64,000 nt of DNA from Pezizomycotina sp. ARF18 (taxonomy: Eukaryota; Ascomycota). The position numbers were made by a program, and so were the translations under genes. Below, in pieces: positions 50,000 through 60,266 of this stretch (position 1 is its first letter; every line of letters starts with the position of its first letter). The notes beneath the pieces were generated by a model. It did not search any database. It saw nothing but the letters and a program-made list of their open reading frames with translations, and had not been told where the DNA came from. The stretch lies in contig AZLU01000050.1 of NCBI GenBank assembly GCA_002224055.1, positions 62,001 to 126,000 of the forward strand, read 5' to 3'.

Positions 50000-50410
50000 A
50001 AAAAGACTTTAATTATACTAAAAATAAATATAATTTAATGAACTTATCACTATTACCACTTCCTCTCTTAAGAGAGGAAGTGGTAAAAATATAATATTAA
50101 TAACACCTTCCTTTTACGGAGGGTTGGTCAAGTTATTAGCTAGGCGGGAACAGAACCAGATTAAGAGGTAGTATAGCACTGAAATGATATCGTTTAACTA
50201 CTATGGTTAAACCTTTGCTCTCCTCGATATCTTCCGGGTTTTTTGGTAGAAAACTTGGAGTTAACGGATCACAATTTATTACTTCATCTTTAATAATTAC
50301 ATTAGTAATTATATTATGAGGTTTTTACTTTGATTCGTTAACTGTCAATGCTTATTCCTGTGTTAATAGTTTCTTCATTAGTTCACACATATTCAATTGG
50401 TAACATGGCC
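50000..50410 (+). pseudogene. nad5: copy of nad4L leader, nad4L ends and nad5 5' end
   Basis: 50000-50052 repeats the nad4L leader and MNLSLL. A 34-bp palindrome follows, then a scrap of the nad4L end (RLRGSIA), a GC-richer insert (50090-50160), and nad5 codons [29 protein letters not shown] with deletions to VSSLVHTYSIGNMAQDP. A deleted, shuffled version of 9027-9617. Confidence 0.8.
50053..50086. repeat. 34-bp perfect palindrome, CTCTCT core
   Basis: Half-site TTACCACTTCCTCTCTT. Longest member of the family. Sits in the nad4L copy after codon 6 (MNLSLL), where the intact gene at 9027 has none, so the insertion site is directly visible by comparison. Confidence 0.9.
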
Positions 50411-50452
50411 CAGGATCCTTGCAACTCAAGATTTACTTGATTTATTATCTTC

Positions 50453-51490
50453 TTGGTTACATTAAATATATTATTAGGTATTTCTTTTGATTCAATACTT
50501 GTTGAGAGTGTTAATGAGCTTGATGCTAATGTCTGTATGGCTATTGTTCCAGCTTTTAAAAGATTTAATTCTTCCCTAGCGCTCTTGCAACCAAAAATTG
50601 AATTAAATCCTTACTGGATAACAGGATTCATCGACGGTGAAAGTTGCTTTTCAGTAATGATTTTAAAAAATCCACGGACTAAAACTGGTAGAAGTGTCCA
50701 AGCATTCTTTCAAATCGGTCTCCATAAAAAAGATCGAATGATTTTAGAACTTATTAAATCTTATTTTGGTGTAGGTAATATTACAATGCAAGGTAAAGAT
50801 AGTCTTCAGTATCGTGTAACTTCTTTACCTGATTTAATTAATGTAATTATTCCTCATTTAGTTAAGTATACTTTACTAACTCAAAAGAAGGCTGATTTTA
50901 TTTTATTCAAACAAGTTCTTGATCTAATGAATCGTGGTGAACATTTAACTATTGAAGGATTACGTAAAATTGTTGCTATTAAAGCTTCCATGAATTTAGG
51001 TTTATCGGAGGAATTAAAAAAGGCTTTCCCAAACATTGTTCCTGTAAAGAGACCTTTAGTTGTTGATCAAGTAATTAAAGACCCTAATTGAGTAGCTGGA
51101 TTTGTTTCAGGTGAAGGTAGTTTTATCATTACGATTTATAAATCTTCAACAACAAAATTAGGTGAAGCTGTAAGATTAGAATTTCAAATAACTCAACACA
51201 GTCGAGATGAGCAACTTCTGCGTAATTTTGCTACTTATTTAGGATGTGGTCGTTATATTAAACCTTCAGAAGATATAGGGTTTTTGTATGTACGAAATTT
51301 TCGGATACCGTTGGCAAAATCATCCCCTTTTTAGATAAATGTCCGATTGTTGGTGTGAAAGCTTTAGATTTTGCTGATTGATGTGAAGTAGCAGAACTAA
51401 TGAAAAAAGGGGCTCACTTGACTCCTGAAGGTTCGGTTTTTTTTACCAATATAAATAAACTAAAACAGATGAAGATTGGTTTTCAAATTT
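50453..51490 (+). CDS. double LAGLIDADG endonuclease (C-terminus frameshifted)
   Basis: Leader MVTLNILLGISFDSILVESV, NELDANVCMAIVPAFKRFNS, then IELNPYWITGFIDGESCFSV (domain 1), FQIGLHKKDRMILELIKSYF, YRVTSLPDLINVIIPHLVKY, linker HLTIEGLRKIVAIKASMNLG, WVAGFVSGEGSFIITIYKSS (domain 2), TQHSRDEQLLRNFATYLGCG. A slip at a T run near 51288 moves the rest (IVGVKALDFADWCEVAELMK) out of frame. Domain 1 has IDGES, domain 2 VSGEG. The leader may be translated from a captured host gene end; its origin is not recognised. Confidence 0.78.
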
Positions 51491-51564
51491 ATGCTTAAAG
51501 GAAATAATGTTATTTTATTTTGGGTTTCAACTATTGGTTTATAAAGGGAATTGGGTTAATATTA

Positions 51565-51930
51565 TATAGCTAGTAGCAATTTATTTTAATAATTATTGTG
51601 AGGAGGGTGGGGGGCTATTATCAAAAAATCTAGATACTCAAAAATGAGTGACTTTAAATTTTTAAATCTAATCCTCGTCAAAATTAATAACATCTAAAGA
51701 TTTGAATTTGTTAATTCAAATTAAATCATTTTTTGGTGAAGTAGGTTTTATTAAAACAAACTTTATTGTAATTCAATTAAATCTTATAGTTTTCAACATT
51801 TAATGAATCTAGTACCTAAACTAAATTATTTACTGTTAATTCTAAATATGATAATGCCTTAGTTTCTGCTTTATCATATCGTGATACTACTATTAACAAT
51901 TGATTAGGAAAAGATACTTTATAATTTTTT
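51565..51930 (+). pseudogene. GGAGG element E and trailing HEG scrap
   Basis: GGTTAATATTATATAGC ... GTGAGGAGGGTGGGGGGCTA at 51574-51615. Then an AT-rich scrap reading SFQHLMNLVPKLNYLL and TTINNWLGKDTL, probably the decayed end of the intron's own endonuclease. Confidence 0.45.
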
Positions 51931-51934
51931 TTAG

Positions 51935-52563
51935 TTAGGTATTTCAAGTAATGTAGATAAAATATCTATGTCTCCTTATTATTTATTTAAAGATTTAATA
52001 ACTCTTCTCCTATTTATTATAATACTATCTATATTTGTTTTCTTTATGCCAAATGCACTCGGAGATTCAGAGAATTACGTCATGGCTAATCCAATGCAAA
52101 CTCCTCCAGCGATAGTTCCGGAGTGATACCTTCTTCCCTTTTATGCTATATTGCGTTCTATTCCTAATAAATTATTAGGTGTTATAGCTATGTTTAGTGC
52201 ATTATTAGCCTTATTAATATTACCTACAGCAGATCTATCGAGAACAAGAGGAATTCAATTCAAACCTTTAAGTAAAATAAGTTTCTTCATATTTGTGGCT
52301 AACTTTATTTTTCTAATGGTCCTAGGAGCAAAACATGTAGAATCTCCTTTTATCGAATTGGGATGATATGTACTACTCTTTATTTCTTATTTTATTTATT
52401 ATTTATTCCAGCTATTAGTATTATTGAAAATACATTATTTAATTTATCTTACCACAGTTCAAGCGATGTGAAATCAACAAGCAACAACAAAAAAATATTT
52501 AAAAGAACTGTTCATTTAAGATCTTTTCTTCTCTTGCGACTCAACAACCACAAATTAAACTAA
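51935..52563 (+). CDS. cob: cob last exon, version 1
   Basis: [113 protein letters not shown], then after a one-base loss near 52363 [33 protein letters not shown] uses TGA for Trp. Cytochrome b usually ends near here; this frame continues through [20 protein letters not shown] and stops at 52563, overlapping the start of a LAGLIDADG gene. The C-terminus is duplicated at 53440. Confidence 0.9.
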
Positions 52564-53424
52564 ATCCTTACTTTGTAACAGGGTTCATCGATGGTGAGGG
52601 ATGCTTTTCAATTAATATTGTTTTAAATCCAAAATATAAAACTGGTTTTAGAGTTCAAGCAAGATTATTAGTTCATATTCATACTAAAGATAAAGCAATG
52701 TTGGAACTAATTAAATCATATTTTGGTGGAGTCGGTAATATTTATAAAGGTAAAAATAGTAATCAATATCAAGTAACTTCTTTACTTGATTTAACTAATA
52801 TAATAATCCCTCATTTTGAAAAGTATCCTTTAATTACTCAGAAGCGTGCTGATTTTATTTTATTCAAACAAGCTATAGATCTAATTATTAAAAAAGAACA
52901 TCTAACAATTGAAGGTTTAAAAAAGATAGTCGCAATTAAGGCATCATTAAACCTAGGGCTTTCAGAAAAAGGCTTTTCCTACAATTGTTCCTATTTTAAG
53001 ACCTTTAGTTGTAGATCAAATTATAAAAGATCCAAATTGAGTTACAGGATTCACTTCTAGTGAAGGGTGTTTCTTCATTGATATTTTTAAATCGAAAACA
53101 AAATTAGGAGAAGCAGTAGCATTAATCTTTCAACTTACACAACATAATCGAGATGAACAATTAAAAGTTTTATTTCTTACTTCAATTGTGGGAAACTTTA
53201 TAAATCTCGGGAAACTATAGATTTTAAAGTAACAAAATTTTCAGATATTAATGAAAAAATAATTCCATTTTTCAAGAAGTCTCCTGTAATTGGGGTTAAG
53301 AATTTAGATTTTGCAGACTGATGTAAAGTAGCAGAATTAATAAAAGTAAGTCTCACTTGACTTTGAAGGTTTAGAAGAAATAAAAAAAATCAAAAAGTGA
53401 ATGAATAAAGGAAGAATAGTTTAG
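52533..53424 (+). pseudogene. double LAGLIDADG endonuclease between two cob 3' ends
   Basis: [100 protein letters not shown] (domain 1 and linker), [20 protein letters not shown] (domain 2), [34 protein letters not shown] 53422. Frame breaks near 52967 and from 53160. It starts one base out of frame with cob, so a single indel at the A run near 52490 would decide whether cob and the endonuclease are fused as in nad3. Confidence 0.8.
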
Positions 53425-53439
53425 ACATAATACCGTTTT

Positions 53440-53658
53440 ATGCTGTTCTATATCTATCTTTTAGGGGCTAAATATGTAGAATCTCCATTTATCGAATTAG
53501 GTATGATCTGCACCGCTTTTTATTTTTTATTTTACTTATTATTCATACCAGTTATAAGTATTATTGAAAATACATTATTTAATTTTTCTTACCGCAGTTC
53601 AAGTGATGTGAAATCAACAAGCAACAAAAAAATATATTTAAAAGAGCTGTCAATTTAG
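53440..53658 (+). pseudogene. cob: displaced duplicate of the cob 3' end
   Basis: [60 protein letters not shown]. It repeats the last 60 codons of cob, about 90 percent alike and without the frame break seen at 52363. It would be the original cob end pushed aside by the LAGLIDADG cassette, and itself runs into a GIY-YIG gene. Confidence 0.85.
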
Positions 53659-53669
53659 CAAATTGATCT

Positions 53670-54416
53670 TTTCTTCCTTAGCTAGAAAATATTCTATTGA
53701 TTCTGGGTAAAAAAAAATAATGTAAGGCCAGTAGTGGTTTATACTAATGCCGATACTCAAAACTTGAGATTTTACGAGAGAGTAAAAAGTGGAATTTATC
53801 AATGAGTAAATAAAGAAACAGGAGAATCTTATGTGGGTTCTGCTCGTAATTTATCTAGAAGATTTAGTGCTTATTATTCTCTGCTAAGTATCGAAAAAAT
53901 TTTAAGTAAATCTAAAAGCCGGATTCTTAGTGCTCTATTAAAATATGGTTATTCCAATTTTCTTTTACTATCCTTGAGTTTTGTTATTCTGATAAGTGTG
54001 TAGAAAGAGAACAATATTATTTAGACTTATTGAAACCTGAATATAATATTCTAAAAAGAGCTGGTTCATCATTAGGGAGAAAACACACATTAGAAACTCG
54101 TGCTAAAATTAAAGAGATTAACACAGGAAACAAGAATCCTTTTTTCGGGGAAAATCATTCAGAAGAAACTATAGCTAAAATGAGCGCTGCTCAAGCCGGA
54201 GAAAACAATACGATGTACGGAAAACCAAGAGCTGTAGGGGCTGGTAGACCTTCTCTTAAAATAGAAGTAACAGATATTACAAATAATACCACAACTATTT
54301 ATGATTCTATCCGGGCAGTTGGTCGAGCTTTAGGCATTAACCAATCAATTCTTTCTAGGTATTTTAGTAGAAACCAAAAGACTCCGGCAGATATATTTTC
54401 AAAAAAAAAAAGCTAG
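53670..54416 (+). pseudogene. GIY-YIG endonuclease after the second cob end
   Basis: FSSLARKYSIDSG leader, NVRPVVVYTNADTQ, SGIYQWVNKETGESYVGSAR, SRRFSAYYSLLSIEKILSKS, EREQYYLDLLKPEYNI, HTLETRAKIKEINTGNKNPF, HSEETIAKMSAAQAGENNTM, ALGINQSILSRYFSRNQKTP, TAG 54414. Frame breaks near 53710, 53765 and 53965. Confidence 0.75.
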
Positions 54417-54493
54417 TTTGTAGATAGTTACTATTATTTGGCTAATGGTAAAATTTGTGTTAACAAAGTACCGCAATCCTACCATAAATATAT

Positions 54494-54516
54494 AAAACAG
54501 ATCTTAGATCTGTTTT
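54494..54516. repeat. palindrome AAAACAGATCT-t-AGATCTGTTTT
   Basis: 11-bp arms followed by a T run, so it would also look like a hairpin terminator. Core identical to 34756-34776. The flanking AGTACCGCAATCCTACCATA recurs at 54562. Confidence 0.75.
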
Positions 54517-54600
54517 TTTATTTATTTTTAACAGCCTAGTGAAGTTAAAAATACACCAAAGTACCGTAGTCCAACCATAAAGTATATAAAAAATATTTAA

Positions 54601-54671
54601 ATCACGTTTAGCTTAATCGGTAAAGCATTCCACTGTGGAAAGACTATCTGTTCAAGTCAGATTACATGATA
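54601..54671 (+). tRNA. tRNA-His-like element
   Basis: Acceptor ATCACGT/ACATGAT pairs 6 of 7, T arm ATCTG-TTCAAGT-CAGAT is perfect, D arm GC-TTAATCGGTAAA-GC. The anticodon region TTCCACTGTGGAAAG contains GTG after CT but has lost bases from the 3' side of its stem, so no normal loop forms. Probably a decayed tRNA; the intact tRNA-His is at 38770. Confidence 0.45.
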
Positions 54672-55221
54672 AGTATAACATTATGTACTACTGTATATAG
54701 GTTAGTAAGTAGTACATATGTATGTAGTACTATTATTTTTAGTTTCTCTAAATTGAGTTTCTCTAAATTGAGTTTAATGAATTAATAGGATTTCAAACAA
54801 CAGATGAATAAAAAAAAAATATAATTATTAATATTAATAATTATTTATCTTTATAAGGATTTCTTAATTTCTAATTGAAATAATTCAGGATAGAAAAAAT
54901 AATTTTTAATTATAAGTAATGGGATTTAAAATAACAATTTTTTTAATTATAAATTTTATAAGTAATGTATTCTAAAAATAGAATTTTTTTTTTCTCTTAT
55001 ATAAATATTTAATAATACTAATAATATAGAAAGGAAACACCTTTAAATTAATTTCATTTAATTTTAGAAAAAGGTAAATACTAGCACAAATAAAAGTAAT
55101 AGACACCTTTACCAATGAAATAATTATGTATGAAGAATAGATATAGTATGTTTGCACTCGCATTTTAAATGTATACCTAGTGTAGAATTAGGGTGCAATT
55201 CCTTACGATTTTGATGAAAAG
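54672..55221. repeat. spacer with R-module 5' box, copy 7
   Basis: TTTATAAGTAATG repeats (54905-54975), AGAAAGGAAACACCTTTAAA (55028) and TTTTAGAAAAAGGTAA (55061), then AGATATAGTATGTTTGCACT (55139), which matches 34140 upstream of the other long-leader GIY-YIG gene. Confidence 0.6.
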
Positions 55222-56220
55222 ATGAAATTTTTTGTCCGTCTTTATTCCTTTTCCGTGATAAATAAAAGGATGGAGGGAATCACAGTGGGTAACCACAGCG
55301 TGCGAATCAACAAAAAGTGCACAATCTTCATTGGTTCATTGACTGCGATATTAGTACCGATAAATGGTGCAGTCGGCCTCATTGGCTCATTGATTACGAG
55401 ATTTTTTGAAGTAGTCGGCCTCATATTTTTATTACTTTCACTGACGGTTTTAATGCTTTACCTTGGATTTAATCTATTAGATTCTGATTTAATTGCTTGT
55501 TTTGTACCTATTCCTTTTGATTCTAAAACTACTACTAGCAATCAAGAGGGGAATGAAAATTAGATAAAACCAGAAGTGGTATACCCTGATACTGATGCTC
55601 AAAAGCTTGAAATATTAGGAGATAATAAGAATAAAAGCGGAGTTTATTGTTGAGAAAATAAGGTTAATGGATCTAAATATGTAGGTTCATCTAAAAATTT
55701 AAGTAAAAGATTTTACAATACTTTAACACTAAGCATTTACTCAGACATGAAAATATGATTATTTATAGAGCTTTACTTAAGCATGGTTATTCCAAATTTT
55801 CTTTAACTATTCTTGAGTACTGTACATTTGATAAGTGTTTAGAAAGAGAACAATATTATATTGATACTATCAAACCGGAGTATAATATTCTAAAAATCGC
55901 AGGTTCGTCATTAGGGTTTAAACATAGTGATGAAACTCGAGCTAAGATGTCTAGTTCTAAAATAGGGCTACAATTCGGAGAAAACATCCAATGTTTGGTA
56001 AGCCAAGACCTAAAGGGGCAGGATGCCCTTCCCTGTAAATAGAAGTAGTAGATATTATAAATAATACAACAACTAGTTATGATTCTATATCTGCTGCTGC
56101 ATTAGCTTTAGATATTAAACAAGCTCAAATATCTGTTTATTTTAAACGAAATAAAAAAGGCCTTACCTAGGCAGGTATATTTTCAAAAAAGTATAAATCA
56201 TTTATTTTAGAGAATAAATC
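55222..56220 (+). pseudogene. GIY-YIG endonuclease with membrane-like leader, second copy
   Basis: Leader MKFFVRLYSFSVINKRMEGI, VPINGAVGLIGSLITRFFEV, LLLSLTVLMLYLGFNLLDSD, LIACFVPIPFDSKTTTS is related to the one at 34343. The body follows a stop at 55561: KSGVYCWENKVNGSKYVGSS, KHGYSKFSLTILEYCTFDKC, EREQYYIDTIKPEYNI, HSDETRAKMSSSKIGLQFGE, then a NUMOD1-like end. At least three frame breaks. Ends before a palindrome at 56226. Confidence 0.7.
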
Positions 56221-56225
56221 GCTTT

Positions 56226-56247
56226 CTTCCTCTCTTTAGAGAGGAAG
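56226..56247. repeat. near-perfect palindrome, CTCTCT core
   Basis: CTTCCTCTCTTTAGAGAGGAAG, differing from the 1665 copy by one central base. Followed by TTTTGCGCGAGGCGGGGCGT at about 56272, the GC patch also at 38610. Confidence 0.8.
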
Positions 56248-56289
56248 TGAAGAGGGTAGTTATTCATAATTTTGCGCGAGGCGGGGCGT

Positions 56290-56964
56290 AAAATAAAATA
56301 GACTAATCTAATACACTATTATATTTTTAGATACATAAAGCAGCCGTTCAATTGGGTACAAATCATAATACTATTAGAAATTATTTCAAAAACAATAAAT
56401 TATACCAAAATAGATATAGTTTATTAGTTATTAAAAACACTTCACAGTAGTCTTTTTGGTTACATTCTTAATTTAGTTCTTGTCTATTGAACCTGAAAAT
56501 TTAGAATTACCATCTAAATTTTTTATTATTGGATTTTTCTTAGGAGATGGGAGCCTGGGGTTTATTTTTGATAAACCTAAAAATAGAGCTCCTATTGCTA
56601 ATGTAAAAATTTTTTATTCTTTATTCTCTAAGAGCCCTCAATGGTAAAAAAAAAGATTACAATTTAATTTTTTAATCAAAATATCCGTGTTTACATAATT
56701 AATAATATAACAATTCGCTACTAGCTGCACATGAAAAATCCGAGTCGGAATGAAAACTGACCTCAATTGTAGTTTTTCAATATCGGGTAATTCAATAATG
56801 GGCTGATCACTTGGTAATCTTCTTTGCGCAAACTTAACTTAAAAATAGTTTAAAGAAATCTCTCCGAAGATTTTTTAAGAATATTCTTTTATTTATAATA
56901 TTTGCTTACAGTAATAATAGAATGAAAGAAAATTCAGAATAACTAAATCTCTAATAAATAAAAT
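56290..56964 (+). pseudogene. HEG scraps upstream of cox2
   Basis: 56330-56434 reads IHKAAVQLGTNHNTIRNYFK, NNKLYQNRYSL, a NUMOD1 tail without its enzyme. 56485-56645 reads IEPENLELPSKFFIIGFFLG, DGSLGFIFDKPKNRAP, a LAGLIDADG first helix (IGFFLGDGSL) that is then lost. 56650-56960 has no gene and would hold the cox2 leader. Confidence 0.6.
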
Positions 56965-57917
56965 ATGTTAAATTTTTTTAAGAATATTTCTCTCCAATGT
57001 GATGCTCCTAAACCTTGAGGTCTTTGTTTTCAATATAGTGCTTCTCCACAAATGGAAGGATTAGTAGAATTACATGATAATATTATGTTTTATCTAATTA
57101 TTATATTATTTGGTGTTGGTTGAATGTTATTTTCTGTAATAAAAATTATTCTAGTGTTAAATCACCTATTAGCCATAAATATTTTAATGGTACATTAATA
57201 GAGTTAATATGAACAATAAGCCCAGCAATAATATTAATATTAATAGCATTTCCTTCATTTAAAATATTATATTTAATGGATGAAGTAACAGATCCTGCAA
57301 TGACAATTCTCGCAGAGGGTCATCAATGATACTGAACATACCAATATGTGGATTTTATCAATGATGATAATGAAAATATAGAGTTTGATTCTTATATGAT
57401 AGGGGAAGACGATCTAGAAGAGGGTGCCCTTAGAATGTTGGATACTCATATTAGATTTATCTTGACCGATGCGGAAGAGTTTTCTAATTGTATGATGCCT
57501 ATTAAAGATATGCTTAATTCTATGCCTATAGACCAGCCCAATGAGCTTGCTAGAAATAATCACCAGACCGCTGATCTACAATATATTTGCGAGGGAACAG
57601 GAAAGAATAGACGTGTTTTTATATTTGATATTTTAGATATTACCTTTAAAACTAGACAAGATATTTTTCCAAGTAATTCAATTGGAAGTGTAGTTGAGAA
57701 AATTATTAATAATCAACCGTATCAGTGTATTGAAAAAAAAAATCATGCTATAGCTACATATAATTCAACTAAAGACATTCCAAATTCTCTAATATTTGCA
57801 TGTAACCGCAAAGAACAATTTTCAAATATATTAGTATTAACTAAGAATGAAGAGGCTTCTATTGTTACTACTCAGGGAAATACTGCTAGAATACGTCTTA
57901 AAAATTATTCTAGTTAG
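56965..57917 (+). CDS. cox2: cox2 with a foreign C-terminal region
   Basis: [40 protein letters not shown], then a one-base loss in an A run near 57146, [106 protein letters not shown]. From about 57465 the frame continues [17 protein letters not shown] ... [17 protein letters not shown] ... RLKNYSS (TAG 57915) with no Cox2 match: the CuA ligands (CSELCGxxHxxMP) are absent, and VDNRVVxPV before THIRFI is deleted. Either an intron ORF is read through from exon 1, or the 3' third was replaced. As written it could not carry electrons from cytochrome c. Confidence 0.82.
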
Positions 57918-58173
57918 GGATGGGATTTAGGTCAACATTAATTTTTTCTAGAAAATCCATATAATTAACTGTATGGATCCCTAACAATAGGAATTAAGGA
58001 GAAGAATAATTTTAGTTTTATATTCCTTATTTTAACTAGCAGTGATTCCTACATCCAAATCTTCGTCTCTACCACGCAGCGTTACAACTTAAAGAATTTG
58101 ACCATAACATTGTTTGGTGTAAATAAAACAATTCAATAAAGCCGTAAGTTTCTTTTTATTTAAATTTCATATT
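57918..58173. other. cox2-nad4 spacer
   Basis: No CuA-coding cox2 3' end found here on either strand. Contains ATTAACTGTATGGATCCCTA and CTCTACCACGCAGCGTTACA of unknown role. Confidence 0.45.
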
Positions 58174-58959
58174 ATGTTAATCTCTATTTTATTATTAACC
58201 CCACTAATTGGATTATATTTTGTATCAACTGGTATTTTACAAGAATTATTTGGACCTATCTCAGAAATAAGATTTATAGCTTTAACAACATCGATAATTA
58301 ATGTAATAATTTCTTTAATAATTTGAATAATGTATGATTATAGTTATAATTTTTTTCAATTTGTTAGAGATAATGAAAAAGTTAGCTATTCTGACTTTTA
58401 TTTTGGTTTAGATGGAATATCTATATATTTTGTCTTAATAACTACATTAATCACATCTATAGCTTTATTATCTAACTGAATTTCAATAAAATTAAGTCAA
58501 AGAGCATATCTAGTAGTAATTCTACTACTGGAAACATTATTATTAGCTGTATTTTTATTATTAGATACTTTATCCTTTTATATATTTTTTGAGAGCATCC
58601 TACCTCCTCTATTTATATTGATAGGTTTATTTGGATCTCATGATAAAGTAAGAGCTAGTTTTTATCTATTTTTATATACATTGGCAGGGTCATTATTTTT
58701 ATTGTTAGCTATACTATCTATCTCTTCTTTAATGGGAACATTTGATTTTGATAGTTTATTTAAAACTATTATTGATTTTAATATACAAAATTTTTTATTT
58801 ATAGGAATTTTTCTAGCTTTTGCAGTTAAAACTCCTATTATCTTTTTAAATATTTGATTATTAAAAGCACATGTTGAATCACCATTATCAGGTAGTATTA
58901 TCCTTGCAGCTATTGTGTTAAAGTTGAGCCTCTACGGAGTATTTAGATTAATATTACCT
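58174..58959 (+). CDS. nad4: nad4 exon 1
   Basis: MLISILLLTPLIGLYFVSTG, YSDFYFGLDGISIYFVLITT, YLVVILLLETLLLAVFLLLD, YIFFESILPPLFILIGLFGS, FYLFLYTLAGSLFLLLAILS, FAVKTPIIFLNIWLLKAHVE, SPLSGSIILAAIVLKLSLYG, VFRLILP. Exactly 262 codons without breaks, ending U58959. Carries the conserved VETPxxPxHxWLPxAH-type segment (here VKTPIIFLNIWLLKAHVE). Proton-channel subunit of complex I. Confidence 0.93.
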
Positions 58960-59189
58960 TTAAAGTGATTTGGAAAATCACTAATGGGGAGTCAACTATC
59001 AAACTCCTGGGACACTCTAAAGCTTCTGTTACCAAGCTTAATCCGAAAGGTTATAAGTGGATGAATTAATAATTCATGTAAGGTAAAAAGCCAGAAGATG
59101 AAGGAAACTAAAATGGGTTACCGCGGATCTAAATCAAATTAGTAAAAAAAAAAGAGTAAATTATCAAATGAATATAAAAAAGGTGAATT

Positions 59190-59395
59190 AATTTTTTAGT
59201 TTTAGAAAAAGGTAATATAATAATATGTTTTATTATGACTCTGAATTAACGCGTCGTTCTCATTGGGAGTTGATCTTTAGTATTAAGTCCGATAGGAAAG
59301 AGTTACCTCCATAAAGGGACCACTTCCAGCGTCTTCTTTGGTATTAAAATAATAATAAATCAAAAGTCTTCAAAAAATTCAATTTTATTAACAAA
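59190..59395 (+). repeat. R-like module copy 8 (internally deleted)
   Basis: TTTTAGAAAAAGGTAATATA, TGTTTTATTATGACTCTGAA and, after a gap of about 100 bp, AAAAGTCTTCAAAAAATTCA. The middle of the R module is gone and no GIY-YIG gene follows; an alanine-rich repeat and unknown ORF take its place. Confidence 0.6.
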
Positions 59396-59404
59396 TTTAA
59401 AAAT

Positions 59405-60060
59405 ACAAACCTTAGTAGCAGCACAAGCTTTAGTAGCTGCATAAGCCTCAGTAGCAGCACAAGTTTAGAAAAATAAAAATTTTATATATTTTATAAATTA
59501 TATATATTTTATATACGTTACTTTACTTATTTTCCTTTACTAAAAAATTTTATATCTTGAACACTATTTATTTTTTTTTTTATTATCATTAATTATATTA
59601 TTAAATTTGATTTTAGATTGAACAGGTATTTTATATAGTACTAGTAATACTAATGATTGGTTAAGTAAAATATTAAATGATTCTTCAAATCCTCCACCAA
59701 CGGGAAGTGGAGGACCACCTGAACCTTCAAGTAATCAACTATTACCTCATTTAACCAATAATAATAATGAAGGAAAGTCTTAATCTACTCCTCCAGGGAG
59801 TGGATAACTTAAACAGCTTCAACATTTGGATATAAAATCTAGTAAGGCAACTGAGTTAGAGGATCTCTATAGTAAACTTTCAAAGGAATATACATCTTAT
59901 GGTAAGGTTAAAGATGCTAATCTTAATGATAATAAAAAAAATTTTTATTAGAAGAAGTTATATTAAACAATAAAGATAATCATATATATAAAAGATATCT
60001 CAATAGAGGTATAAATGAAATTCGAAATGCGGGTACACTTCAAAGTCTAGTTCTTGAGTA
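59405..60060 (+). pseudogene. unrecognised ORF, broken
   Basis: Begins with three AGTAGCAGCACAAGCTT-type repeats (59413-59465). From 59590 reads LLNLILDWTGILYSTSNTND, WLSKILNDSSNPPPTGSGGP, PEPSSNQLLPHLTNNNNEGK, LKQLQHLDIKSSKATELEDL, YSKLSKEYTSYGKVKDANLN, then after a break LEEVILNNKDNHIYKRYLNR, GINEIRNAGTLQSLVLE. One hydrophobic segment, a Pro/Gly/Ser linker and a helical, charged tail. No family recognised. Confidence 0.4.
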
Positions 60061-60266
60061 AAAAAAAATATAAGTAATTATATTTTTAAATGTTAGTAAT
60101 AATAATTAAAAATAACGTCCAATTAATAGAATTTTTTAATTTATGATATTTGTTACAAAAAATTGATCCTGCACAAAAATAACTCGACTAAAATGAGTAA
60201 TAAATAACTAAACTAATTTGTAAAAGAGCAACGAGTAAACGGTAGTTTATATATTTGTTCTACATA

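Larger units (their letters stand above)
49182..51934 (+). other. cob intron (group I) with captured nad4L/nad5 pieces
   Basis: Core 49182-49360: ATATGCTGGAAGG, AATCAGCAG, AGCTCAACGATTTTACGTTA. It contains a short LAGLIDADG-NUMOD hybrid (49510-49800), a nad4L/nad5 5' copy (50000-50410), a LAGLIDADG gene (50453-51490), a GGAGG element (51565-51625) and a last HEG fragment (51640-51930). Ends G51934. Confidence 0.75.

Noticed and set aside
57465-57917. The cox2 tail as a diverged CuA domain
   Set aside because: No Cys, His or Met ligands in the right spacing, and no similarity beyond THIRFILT.
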